A stretch of 64,000 nt of DNA from Streptomyces lydicus (lineage in GTDB: Bacteria > Actinomycetota > Actinomycetes > Streptomycetales > Streptomycetaceae): NCBI RefSeq assembly GCF_004125265.1, contig NZ_RDTE01000003.1:2046001-2110000 (forward strand), read 5' to 3'. Position numbers and translations under genes: made by a program. Positions 25,131 through 45,900 of this stretch are shown piece after piece. Within the stretch, counting starts at the first letter, position 1, and every line of letters begins with the position of its first letter. The notes beneath the pieces were generated by a model that saw only the letters and a list, made by a program, of their open reading frames with translations, did no database searches and was not told the DNA's origin.

Positions 25131-25894
25131 GCCTCCATCCGGGCCATGTGGGTGGCGATCGCGGCGGCGTTGTCGCTGCCGGAGTGACGGTCGAGCACTA
25201 CGCGGTCGGCGATGCGCCCGTCCTTGAGGAAGACGACGACGTCGGCCATGGCCGCGGCCATCGGGTCGTGCGTGACCATCAGGGTGGTCTGGCCCTCCCG
25301 GTCCACCAGCATCCGCATCATCCGCAGCACCTCGCGGGAGGTGTTGGTGTCCAGGGCGCCGGTCGGTTCATCGGCGAAGAGGACATCGGGCCGGGTGACG
25401 AGGGCGCGGGCGAGGGCGACACGCTGCTGCTGGCCGCCGGACAGCTGGCTGGGGCGGTGCCCGGCGCGGTCGGCGAGGCCGACGGCGCCGAGCGCCTCGG
25501 CCACCTGCTGGCGGCCCACCTTGCGCCCCGCGAACCGGGACGGCAGCTCGACGTTCTGGGCCGCGGTGAGCGACTCCACCAGGTTGAACGCCTGAAAGAC
25601 GAATCCGATGTGATCGCGGCGCAGTTCGGTGCGCTGCCGCTCGTTCTGCTCCACGATGTTCACACCGGCGAGGACGATCCGCCCCTCGGTGGGCTGCTCC
25701 AGCCCCGCCGCGCACTGCAGCAGGGTCGACTTCCCGGAACCCGAAGGGCCCATGATCGCGGTGAAGGTCCCGCGCGGGAAGCTGCTGGAGACCCCGTCCA
25801 GTGCGGTGACCTGGTGTCCACCGGTGCCGTGGACCTTGCGCACACCGTGGAGTTCGACCGCGTCCTGCGCCGGGGCTTGCCTCGTTGTCGTCAT
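25127..25894 (-). CDS. ABC transporter ATP-binding protein (MacB/BceA-like)
   Basis: 255 residues with a complete nucleotide-binding domain: Walker A GPSGSGKST, Q-loop FVFQAFNL, signature LSGGQQQRVALARAL, Walker B VLFADEPTGALD, and the switch His in MVTHDPM. ATG at 25894 is chosen because it begins MTTTRQAP ahead of the fold and has GGAGTGG upstream; a longer frame adds only 12 unlikely residues. It is the partner of the FtsX-type permease whose start overlaps its stop. It is divergent from the histidine kinase gene, with three CTCTAC/GTAGAG half-sites in between. Confidence 0.93.
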   Translation of the reverse strand: MTTTRQAPAQDAVELHGVRKVHGTGGHQVTALDGVSSSFPRGTFTAIMGPSGSGKSTLLQCAAGLEQPTEGRIVLAGVNIVEQNERQRTELRRDHIGFVFQAFNLVESLTAAQNVELPSRFAGRKVGRQQVAEALGAVGLADRAGHRPSQLSGGQQQRVALARALVTRPDVLFADEPTGALDTNTSREVLRMMRMLVDREGQTTLMVTHDPMAAAMADVVVFLKDGRIADRVVLDRHSGSDNAAAIATHMARMEA

Positions 25895-25939
25895 GCGTCG
25901 ATTCCACTCCACCGGGGGTGGGTGGGGCACTGACCCACT

Positions 25940-25970
25940 CTCTACTCCCGAGGTAGAGGCAGCTCTACCT
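25940..25970. promoter_or_regulatory. Clustered inverted half-sites in the ABC/two-component divergent promoter
   Basis: AGGTAGAG-GCAG-CTCTACCT (25951-25970) is a perfect palindrome. A further CTCTAC at 25940-25945 makes three half-sites. The position between the ABC genes and their two-component system suggests the response regulator binds here. Confidence 0.6.
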
Positions 25971-26039
25971 TTCGCGGTCCGGGGCGGCTGTCCACGAAGA
26001 CGCCCCCCACAGCGCTTTTCGCCCGGTTACGTTGATTGC

Positions 26040-27260
26040 ATGCAACCCACAACAGCCTGGCAGGCCATGGCTCAGCGCCCGTTGAGCTTCCTGACCTCAA
26101 GCTGGCCCTGGCGGTCGCTGGCCTATCTCAGCGGCGGCGTCGTGGTCGGCGCCGCGGCGGTGCTGGTGTTCGCGCTGGGCCTGGCCGCGGGGCTCGCCCT
26201 GCTGGTTGTGCTGATCGGTGTCGCCCCTCTGGTGGGCATGGTGCTGGTCTCCACGCTGGTGGCCCGGGTCGAGCGCCGCCGGCTGCGCCTGGTGGACCGG
26301 GACCCTGTGCCAAACCCGCATCAGGCCCCCGGCAGCCCCGGTCTGCGCGCCTGGACGGCCAACCGGCTCAAGGAGCAGGTGACATGGCGGGAGTTGATGT
26401 TCACGCTGCTGTCGGCGGCCGCGCTGTGGTGGCTGGACCTGATGGTCCTCGGGTTCTCCTTCGGCCTCCCGGCCACCACCATCGCGTCCACCGACGGTGC
26501 CACCTGGCCCTGGACGGTGTTCGGGGCGATCGTGCTGCTCGCCTCGCCCTACACGGTGACCTCCTGGGCCGGCGCGCGGGCCGCCATGGCCCGCACCTTC
26601 CTCGCGCCGCGCGACAAGGAGCTGGGTGAGGAGCTGCGCGAGGTCCGTGCCTCACAGTCGCGGCTGCTCGATTCCTTCGACGCCGAGCGGGTCCGGATCG
26701 AACGCGATCTGCACGACGGGGCGCAGCAGCGGCTCGTCTCGCTCGGGATGACGCTCGGGCTGTTGCGCCTGGAGGTCCCGGAGGGCTCCGTACAGGCCGA
26801 GCTGCTGACCGAGGCGGAAACCCAGCTGTCCACCGCGCACAAGGAGTTGAGGGCGCTGATCCGGGGCCTCAATCCGCCGGTGCTGGCCGACCACGGCCTG
26901 GTCGCGGCGATCGAGGACTACGCCGGCCGGTTCCCGGTCCCGGTGAGCGTGGATCTGCGCCTGCCCCAGCGGCTGCCGCGCAAGCTGGAGACGACGATGT
27001 ACTACTTGATCAACGAGGCCATGACGAATATCGCCAAGCACAGTGGCGCCACCAGAGCCGAGGTGCGTGGCCGCTACCATTCCGATCTGTTGATCCTCGA
27101 CATCACGGACGACGGCCACGGCGGGGTCGCCCCGGAGGCGGGCAGCGGCGTGACCGGGCTCGCGGACCGGGTCACGGCCCTGGACGGCCGGATGCGGGTG
27201 TCGAGTCCGGTGGGTGGTCCCACCCTGCTGCATGTGGAGGTGCCGTGTCGCTTCGCCTGA
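26040..27260 (+). CDS. Sensor histidine kinase (NarL-type system)
   Basis: 406 residues. Two hydrophobic regions (about 20-75 and 120-180) form the membrane sensor without a large extracellular loop. The HisKA_3 dimerisation helix contains ERDLHDGAQQRLV with phospho-acceptor His225. The ATPase domain has NEAMTNIAKHS (N-box) and DDGHGG. The short sensor resembles intramembrane-sensing kinases linked to antibiotic-efflux ABC systems. ATG at 26040 begins MQPTTAWQAM; no clear Shine-Dalgarno is seen, so the transcript may be leaderless. The response regulator gene overlaps its end by 16 bp. Confidence 0.9.
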   Translation: MQPTTAWQAMAQRPLSFLTSSWPWRSLAYLSGGVVVGAAAVLVFALGLAAGLALLVVLIGVAPLVGMVLVSTLVARVERRRLRLVDRDPVPNPHQAPGSPGLRAWTANRLKEQVTWRELMFTLLSAAALWWLDLMVLGFSFGLPATTIASTDGATWPWTVFGAIVLLASPYTVTSWAGARAAMARTFLAPRDKELGEELREVRASQSRLLDSFDAERVRIERDLHDGAQQRLVSLGMTLGLLRLEVPEGSVQAELLTEAETQLSTAHKELRALIRGLNPPVLADHGLVAAIEDYAGRFPVPVSVDLRLPQRLPRKLETTMYYLINEAMTNIAKHSGATRAEVRGRYHSDLLILDITDDGHGGVAPEAGSGVTGLADRVTALDGRMRVSSPVGGPTLLHVEVPCRFA

Positions 27261-27892
27261 TCGTGGCCGAGGACGCCGTTCTGTTGCGCGAAGGACTGGT
27301 CGGGCTGCTCGAACGGGTCGGCCACGAGGTGACGGCCGCCGTCGGGGACGCCGACACGCTGGTGGCGGCGGTCCGCGCCGACCGGCCGGACCTGATCGTC
27401 ACCGACGTACGGATGCCGCCTTCGCTCAGCGACGACGGCCTGCGCTCGGCCGTGGCCCTGCGCGAGGAGTTCCCCGGTCTGCCCGTGCTCGTCCTGAGCC
27501 AGTACGTGGAACGCTCCTATGCGCTGCGCCTGCTCGACTCGGGCGGCGGCGCCGGGGTGGGGTACCTGCTCAAGGAACGGGTGAGCGCGGTCGCCGACTT
27601 CGTGGCCGCGATCGAGCGGGTCGCCGCGGGCGGCACCGTCGTCGACCCGGAGGTCATCACCCAGCTGGTGCGGCTGCGCCAGGACCCGCTGGAGCGGCTG
27701 AGCGCCCGCGAGCGGGAGGTGCTCGGGGGCATCGCCGAGGGCCGTTCCAACGCCAGCCTCGCCAAGCACCTGTTCATCAGCGAGGCGGCCGTGAACAAGC
27801 ACATCGGCAACATCTTCAACAAACTGGACCTGCCGGTGGACACCGAGGGGCACCGCCGGGTCCTCGCGGTCCTCGCCTTCCTGCGGGCATGA
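27245..27892 (+). CDS. NarL/LuxR-family response regulator
   Basis: 215 residues: a receiver domain (about 4-125) with acidic pair Glu9-Asp10, phospho-acceptor Asp54 in VTDVRMP and Lys in YLLKERV, then a LuxR-type HTH (about 148-205) with LSAREREVLGGIAEGRSN and AVNKHIGNIFNKL. GTG at 27245 overlaps the kinase gene by 16 bp, so the two are coupled. It probably controls the divergent ABC operon through the CTCTAC half-sites at 25940-25970. A bidirectional terminator lies 5 bp past its stop. Confidence 0.92.
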   Translation: MSLRLIVAEDAVLLREGLVGLLERVGHEVTAAVGDADTLVAAVRADRPDLIVTDVRMPPSLSDDGLRSAVALREEFPGLPVLVLSQYVERSYALRLLDSGGGAGVGYLLKERVSAVADFVAAIERVAAGGTVVDPEVITQLVRLRQDPLERLSAREREVLGGIAEGRSNASLAKHLFISEAAVNKHIGNIFNKLDLPVDTEGHRRVLAVLAFLRA

Positions 27893-27896
27893 CGGT

Positions 27897-27937
27897 GCGG
27901 CCTCGTCCACCCCGGTGCGCGGGCTGGACGAGGCCGC
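27897..27937. terminator. Bidirectional hairpin terminator
   Basis: GCGGCCTCGTCCA (27897-27909) pairs perfectly with TGGACGAGGCCGC (27925-27937), with a 15-nt loop, between the convergent response regulator and the oxygenase at the end of the NRPS operon. Confidence 0.85.
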
Positions 27938-27954
27938 GGCCCGTCGCCGGGCGG

Positions 27955-28899
27955 TCAGTCGGTCATGGCGACCAGGATGCGGCGGGTGCCCTCGAAGGGA
28001 CGTCGGCCGTGCCCGGTGAGCACGTTGTCGATCACCAGCACGTCGCCGAACCGCCAGTCCACGTCCACGGCCAGCTCCAGACCCCGGTCCCGGATCTGCG
28101 TGATGTACCCGTCCGGTATGGGTGTGCCGTCGGCGAACGTGACGTACTGGGGGAACTCCTCGGGTTCGAGGATGTCGTACAGCTCCCGGGAGGTCTCGTC
28201 GCCGAGGCCGGCCGGGTGCCACTGGTCGGCCTGATTGAACCAGACCTCGGCGCCCGTCACCGGGTGCGTGGTGGTGGCCGCGCGGTGCTGGACCACGCGG
28301 ATGCCGTCCGGGCCCCACTCCCACTCGGCCTCCGAGGCCGTCAGGAACCGCTCCACCTCGGCGCGGTCGTCGGTCTCGAAGGTGTCCTGCCAGCTCTTGC
28401 CGAGTCCGTATCCGTCGTGCAGGTTCTGGACGTAGCGGATGCCCCCCGCGAATGCCTCGCGGATCTCGGCGTCGAGGGAGTTGAGCCACAGTTCGCCGTC
28501 CACGACCGGGGTGGCGCCCCCGGACTCGGCGGCCTTCTCGCAGTAGAACGCGAGTCGGGTCGGCCACTTGCGGGCGTAGTTCAGCTCGTTGTGCATGGAG
28601 ATGGTGAGGCGCTGCGGGTACTCGGTGGAGGTGTAGAGGTTGCCGCGCACCCGGGTGCGCGGGGAGTTGCCGTGCACGTAGGGCAGCCGGGAGGGCAGCA
28701 GCTGGTCGAGGACGGGTTCGACCGCGTCGGGGCCGACCCCGAAGTCGCGGAAGACGAGCGCCTTGTGCCGGGTCAGCAGGTCGGTGAGACGGTCGGCGCC
28801 GAGTTCGGTGAGGTGTGCGGCCAGGTCCCGGCTCCCGGTCGCGGCGGCGGTGATCTCGTGCGGGGCCCAGGTCGGGCCCGCGCTCAGGGTGGTGCTCAT
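27955..28899 (-). CDS. Fe(II)/2-oxoglutarate-dependent amino-acid hydroxylase
   Basis: 314 residues of the TauD/clavaminate-synthase-like group found in NRPS clusters. The iron triad is intact: His103-x-Glu105 in MHNELNY and His297 in TGHGRRPF; Arg306/307 in GTRRI bind 2-oxoglutarate. SGGATPVVDGELW and VTGAEVWFNQ are typical of AsnO/SyrP-like beta-hydroxylases, which act on free or carrier-bound amino acids such as Asn, Asp or Arg. Among the predicted residues, Asp and Pro are the plausible targets. AGGAG precedes ATG at 28899; it lies 13 bp after the monooxygenase gene and is the last gene of the NRPS operon. It is paralogous to the protein at 12230-13159. Confidence 0.9.
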   Translation of the reverse strand: MSTTLSAGPTWAPHEITAAATGSRDLAAHLTELGADRLTDLLTRHKALVFRDFGVGPDAVEPVLDQLLPSRLPYVHGNSPRTRVRGNLYTSTEYPQRLTISMHNELNYARKWPTRLAFYCEKAAESGGATPVVDGELWLNSLDAEIREAFAGGIRYVQNLHDGYGLGKSWQDTFETDDRAEVERFLTASEAEWEWGPDGIRVVQHRAATTTHPVTGAEVWFNQADQWHPAGLGDETSRELYDILEPEEFPQYVTFADGTPIPDGYITQIRDRGLELAVDVDWRFGDVLVIDNVLTGHGRRPFEGTRRILVAMTD

Positions 28900-28912
28900 G
28901 ACGTCTCCTGTC

Positions 28913-29953
28913 TCATCGGGAGATGATCTCGTTCAGCTTGCCGAGCTTGTCGATGCCGTCGAGCACGGCCCGGGACTCCACTCCGAAGTCCACGAGGCAG
29001 CCGATCTCGTCGACCCCCAGAGCCCGTATGTGCGGGAGCAGTTCGGCGGCCCGCTCGACGCTGCCGAAAAGCCCGCCGGTCTCGAAGTAGCGGTCGAACG
29101 CCCGGGCCGCGAGGTAGTCCATGTCGTCGGCGTTCAGCTCGGACAGGTCCATGTCCTTGCCGGTGAACGACTTGGCGGTGAGGTTGGCTGAACTCTTCAG
29201 GTAGTTCGTGAAGGGCTCGCGCACCTGCTCGCGGACCTGGTCGACGTCGTCGCCGAGCAGGGTGTGCAGCATCAGCACCACATGGCCGGACCAGCCGTCG
29301 TGTTCCTCGGCGGCCACCCGCCGGTACTCGGCGATCTTCGCGGCCACCTCCTCCAGGGACTGGCCGAGCAGGTGGGTGAGGATGCCGGCCTTCATCCGGG
29401 CGGCGGCCCGGAAGGTGTCCACGCCGCCGGCCGACGTCAGCCACACCGGCAGCTCGGGCTGCACCGCGGGCGGATAGGTACGGATCTCGACGGGCCGGCC
29501 GAGTCCGTCGGTGGTGGCGTGGGTCTCGCCCCGCCACAGGCGGCGGACCTCTTCGGCGGTGTCACGCACGAGGGTGCGACGGTCCGCGTGGTTCTCCGGG
29601 CGCAGCGCGAAGTCCACGGTGTTCCAGCCCGACGCGAAGGCGATACCGGCCCGGCCGCCGGAGAGGTTGTCCACCACCGACCACTCCTCGGCGATCCGCG
29701 CCGGGTGGTGGAGCGGGGCGACGACACTGCCGGCCCGGATGCCGACCCGCTGGGTGGACATGGCGACGGCGGCGCCGAGCACGGCCGGGTTCGGGTAGGC
29801 GCCGCCGAAGGGGTCGAAGTGCCGCTCCGGGGTCCACACCGCGGCGAGCCCGGAGCGGTCGGCGAGTTTCGCTCCCTCGATCAGCAGCTCGTAACGGCCG
29901 GCTTGCCCGGGCGCGGTGGAGTCGTGCGCGAAATAGAACAGGCTCAGATCCAT
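28913..29953 (-). CDS. Luciferase-like flavin monooxygenase (natural-product LLM type)
   Basis: 346 residues of the bacterial luciferase superfamily: MDLSLFYFAHD at the start, AVWTPERHFDPFGG, PNPAVLGAAVA, and GIAFASGWNTVDFAL are hallmarks of the LLM proteins that occur as free enzymes or as domains inside NRPS/PKS proteins. They use reduced FMN and oxygen to hydroxylate or oxidise carrier-bound or free intermediates. ATG at 29953 is the natural start of the fold; a longer open frame is not credible. Reduced flavin could come from the reductase at 13403-13930. It sits between the MFS exporter and hydroxylase genes in the NRPS operon. Substrate unknown. Confidence 0.88.
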   Translation of the reverse strand: MDLSLFYFAHDSTAPGQAGRYELLIEGAKLADRSGLAAVWTPERHFDPFGGAYPNPAVLGAAVAMSTQRVGIRAGSVVAPLHHPARIAEEWSVVDNLSGGRAGIAFASGWNTVDFALRPENHADRRTLVRDTAEEVRRLWRGETHATTDGLGRPVEIRTYPPAVQPELPVWLTSAGGVDTFRAAARMKAGILTHLLGQSLEEVAAKIAEYRRVAAEEHDGWSGHVVLMLHTLLGDDVDQVREQVREPFTNYLKSSANLTAKSFTGKDMDLSELNADDMDYLAARAFDRYFETGGLFGSVERAAELLPHIRALGVDEIGCLVDFGVESRAVLDGIDKLGKLNEIISR

Positions 29954-30036
29954 GGACGGTCCTTCGGGTGGTCCGGTGGTGGTGACGGGCACGGCGAACG
30001 GGCTTCGGGTGTAGGGGGCAGGGGAGGCGGGCGGAT

Positions 30037-31301
30037 TCAGCCGGCCGGGGCGGGTCCCGGGCGGGACACGGCCGGTATGCGGGCCCGTCTGACGGCCGGG
30101 ACCGCCGCGGCGACCAGGGCGGTCAGGGCCATCCCCACGGCGGCCACCAGCAGGGCGGACCGGCCGCCCCAGGCGTCGAGCAGCTTTCCGGCGCCGGACG
30201 CCCCGACGGTGGAGCCGAGGGCGATGACGAGACCGGACAGGGCCGCGACCCGCCCCTGCAACCCGTGCGGAGTGGTGGTGACTTGGTAGACCGCGGTGGC
30301 CACTCCGAAGACCGCCCCGATCAGATTCATCACGGCGAACAGCACGCCGAGCAGAAGGGCACCGGTGCTGACGGCCATGGCGGCCATCAGTACGGCCCAC
30401 AGGGCCAGGCCGCCGATCAGCAGCACGGGCAGACGCAGCCGGTCCATGAACCAGCGCCCGGTGAGGGCACCGAGCAGACCTCCGCAGCCACTGATGCCGA
30501 GCACCAGACCGACCGTGGACTCCGGCTGTCCCTGCTCCTTGACCAGCACCACGACCAGGCCGAGCATCACCACCTGGAGCAGCGCGGTGGACGCGGTCAC
30601 CACCGGCAGCATGGCGCGCAGCGCCTGCTGTCCGCGCAGCCAGCGCAGAGCGTCGGCCAGGTCCTGGTGGAGGGGACGGCGCCGCTCCGGGGGCCCGGCC
30701 TGCAGGTCGGCGCGGATGTACCGGAGGTTGACGGCCGCGATCAGGGCGCCGAGCGTCGCGGCGAGAAAGGGGCTCCAGCGGAGCCAGGTGAACAGCACGG
30801 TGCCGGCCGGCCCGCCCAGCAGGCCCGCGATCCTTCCGCGGGCCTCGTTCTGGGAGAGCGCGGCGGGCAGGTGCGACGCGGGGACGACCGTGCGTACGGC
30901 GGCTCGTTCGGCGAGCGAGGCGACGATGGCGAGGGACACGTCGGCGGCGATCAGCACGAGGAGCAACCCCATCCCGAGCCCGTGCAGGGCCATGGCCGCG
31001 GCCACCGCGGCGAGCACGAGGACCCGGCCGATCGCACACCAGCGCATCACCGCGCGCCGGTCCCAGCGGTCGACCAGCACCCCGGCCGGCAACTGGACGA
31101 CTGCCTGCGGCAGCACGGCGGCCGCCGAGGCCAGGCCGACGGCCTGCGCGGACCCCCCGGAGATCTGCAGGGCCAGCAGCGGATAGCAGACGGTGCTCAT
31201 CCGGGAGCCGAAGAACTGCAGCCAGTTGCCGGTCCACAACAGGACGAAGTCCCGGTTGTGGCGCAGGGGTGGCGCCGGGGCCGTCGCCTCGTCCAACGCT
31301 G

Positions 31302-31305
<4 letters not shown>
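30037..31305 (-). CDS. Major facilitator superfamily exporter
   Basis: 422 residues, about 12 hydrophobic segments, with a loop between helices 2 and 3 reading [15 protein letters not shown], a variant of the MFS motif A (GxLaDRxGRR). The closest shape is the MFS_3/enterobactin-exporter-like group common in siderophore and peptide clusters. ATG at 31305 overlaps the stop of the last NRPS gene (ATGA), so it is translated together with the assembly line and likely exports the product. An 83-bp gap follows before the monooxygenase gene. Confidence 0.9.
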
Positions 31306-42907
<11,602 letters not shown>

Positions 42908-42911
<4 letters not shown>

Positions 42912-45900
42912 GAGTTCTCCTTGTTCCCGGTACGACGGCGCAGCGCGGGACGGGTGGTGGTGGTCTGCACGCGTTCGAGGCTCTCGGCCAGGGCCGCGAC
43001 AGTGGGCTTCTCGAAGAAGCCGCGGATGCTCATTTCTTTTCCGAGGGCGGATCGGACCCGGGCCGCCAGCCGGTTGGCGAGCAGCGAGTGGCCGCCGAGG
43101 ACGAAGAAGTCGTCGTCGATGCTCACATCGGCGACGCCGAGGATCTCGGCGAACAGGGCACACAGGGTCTCTTCCCCCGGAGTGCGGGGGGCACGGCCCT
43201 CTCCGAGCGCACCCGGCGCCGGGGCGGGCAGGGCGGTGCGGTGGAGCTTGCCGTTGGGGGTCAGCGGGAGGGCGTCGAGGGCGACGAACGCCGCCGGCAC
43301 CATATAGTCCGGCAGACTCGCGGCCGCGTACTTGCGCAGCACATCGGCATCCGGCGCCCCACCCGCGACCGGAACGACATAGGCGACGATGCGCTTGTCA
43401 CCCGGAGCGTCCTCACGGACAAGGACGACGGCCCGGGCGACATCAGGGTGACCGGCGACCACCGTCTCGATCTCACCCAGCTCGATACGAAAGCCACGCA
43501 CCTTGACCTGAAAGTCACTGCGGCCGAGGTACTCCAGCTCACCCCCGACCGTACGACGCACCAGATCACCGGTGCGATACATACGACCACCCGCCCGCCC
43601 GAACGGATCGGCCACGAACCGCTCCGCCGACAAACCCGGACGCCGGTGATAACCACGAGCCAGACCCGCCCCGGCGATATACAGCTCACCCGCCACACCG
43701 AGCGGCACCGGCCGCAGACCCGAATCCAGCACATACACACGGGTATTGGCGACCGGATCACCAATGGACACACGACCCGAAGCCCCGACCCGGGCCGCCG
43801 TGGACCACACCGTCGTCTCCGTCGGACCGTACAGATTCGTCACCGACCGACCACCCGCGGCAAGCGCCCGCGCCAGCGACACCGGCAACGCCTCACCACC
43901 GACCAGCACCCGCAACGACTCCGGCACTCCCCCGGCCTCCACCACGGCATGCCACAAACCAGGAGTGGCCTGCATCACCGTGGCACCCGACCCACGCACA
44001 AGAGCAGACAAAGCAGCCGGATCACGCACCACATCCCTCGGCGCCAGCACCACCTGCGCCCCGTGCAACAACGGCAGGAACAACTCCAGACCCGCGATAT
44101 CGAACCCGACCGTCGTCACCGCGACCAGCCGGTCACCCCGACCCAGAGCGAACCGGTCCTGCATCGCCGTCAGAAAATTCACCAACGCCGCATGCGACAC
44201 ACCCACACCCTTGGGCCGCCCCGTGGAACCCGACGTATAGATCACATACGCCACCTGCTCACCCGAACACCCCACCACCACCGGGTCCTCGCCGCTGTAC
44301 GCCGACACATCCACCCCGGCGACAACATCCTCACTCAGCGTCAAAACCGGCACCGCATCACCGAGGATGTACGCGACACGCTCCGACGGAAACTCCGGAT
44401 CCACCGGCACATAACCAGCACCCGACTTGAGCACGGCAAGCAGAGCCACCACCAGATCCACCGAACGCGGCAACGCCACAGCCACCAAACGCTCCGGCCC
44501 CGCCCCACGCTCAATCAACCAACGCGCAAGACGATTCGCCCGAACATTCAACTCCCCGTACGAGAGCACCGCATCGCTGAAGACCAGGGCAGGCGCCTGA
44601 GGCGAAAGGGCCACACGTTCGGCGAAGAGGTCCATGAGCGAGGCGTCCGGGACCTCGCGGTCGCTGTCGTTCCACTCACCGAGAACCCTCTCCCGTTCGC
44701 CCGGGGCCATCACGTCCACCTCGGACACCGGTGTTCCCGGTGCTTCCGCCACCGCGCGCAGCACCCGCGTGAACTGCTCCACGAAGCGCTCGGCGGTGGC
44801 CCGGTCGAACAGGTCCTCGGCGAACTCCAGGTGACCGTGCAGGCCGGCCGGGGCCCCGTCCGCGGTGTGGGCCTCCTTGAGGGCGAGGGTGAGGTCGTAC
44901 TTGGCGACCTTGGTGCCCAGCGGCAGCGTCCGGGCGATCAGTCCGGGGAACCGGTCCGCGACGCCGGCGCCGACGCGGTCGTCGTTGTTGTTCCACATCA
45001 GCATGGTCTGGAACAGCGGGTGGCGGGCCATCGACCGGGCCGGGTTGAGCACCTCCACCAGACGCTCGAACGGCACGTCCTGGTGTGCGTAGGCGCTCAG
45101 GGACATCTCGCGCACCCGGTCGACCAGCTCGGCGAAGGCGGGGTCGCCGGACAGGTCGGCGCGCAGCACGAGGGTGTTGACGAAGAAGCCGACCAGGTCG
45201 TCCAGGGCCTCGTCGGTGCGGCCCGCGACCGGGGTGCCGATCGGGATGTCCTCGCCCGCTCCCAGCTTGGACAGCAAGGTCGCCCAGGCCGCCTGGACCA
45301 CCATGAACAGGCTGGCCCTGCGGTTCCCGGCGAGGGCGGCGAGGTGCGCGTGCAGCTCGGCGGGGACCTGGAAGGGCACGGTCTCACCGCGGTGCGAGGC
45401 CTCCGGGGGCCGGGGGCGGTCGACGGGCAGCGACAGTTCCTCGGGCAGGTCTGCCAAAGCCCTCTGCCAGTAGGCGAGTTGGCCGGCGGCGATGCTCTGC
45501 GGGTCGCTCTCGGAGCCGAGCACCTCCTGCTGCCACAGCGTGTAGTCGGCGTACTGGACCGGCAGTTCGCCCCAGGCGGGAGCCGCGCCCGTCGTCCGGG
45601 CCGCGTACGCCTCGGTGAGGTCGCGGGCCAGGACGGGCGCCGACCAGCCGTCGGTGGCGATGTGGTGCAGCAGGAGCTGCAGTACGTACTCCCGCGGCCC
45701 GGTGCGCAGCAGAGTCACCCGCAGCGGCGGCTCGGCGGCCAGGTCGAACGGGTGGGAGGCGGCCTCGGCGAGCCGGTCCGCGAGCTCCGCGGGCGCCACC
45801 TCGACGGCATGCAGGGCACCGAGGGCGGCCAGGGTCTCCTGCGGGGTGCAGATCACCTGGTGGCCGCCGGAGCCGTCCGCGTCGTCGGCGAAGACGGTGC

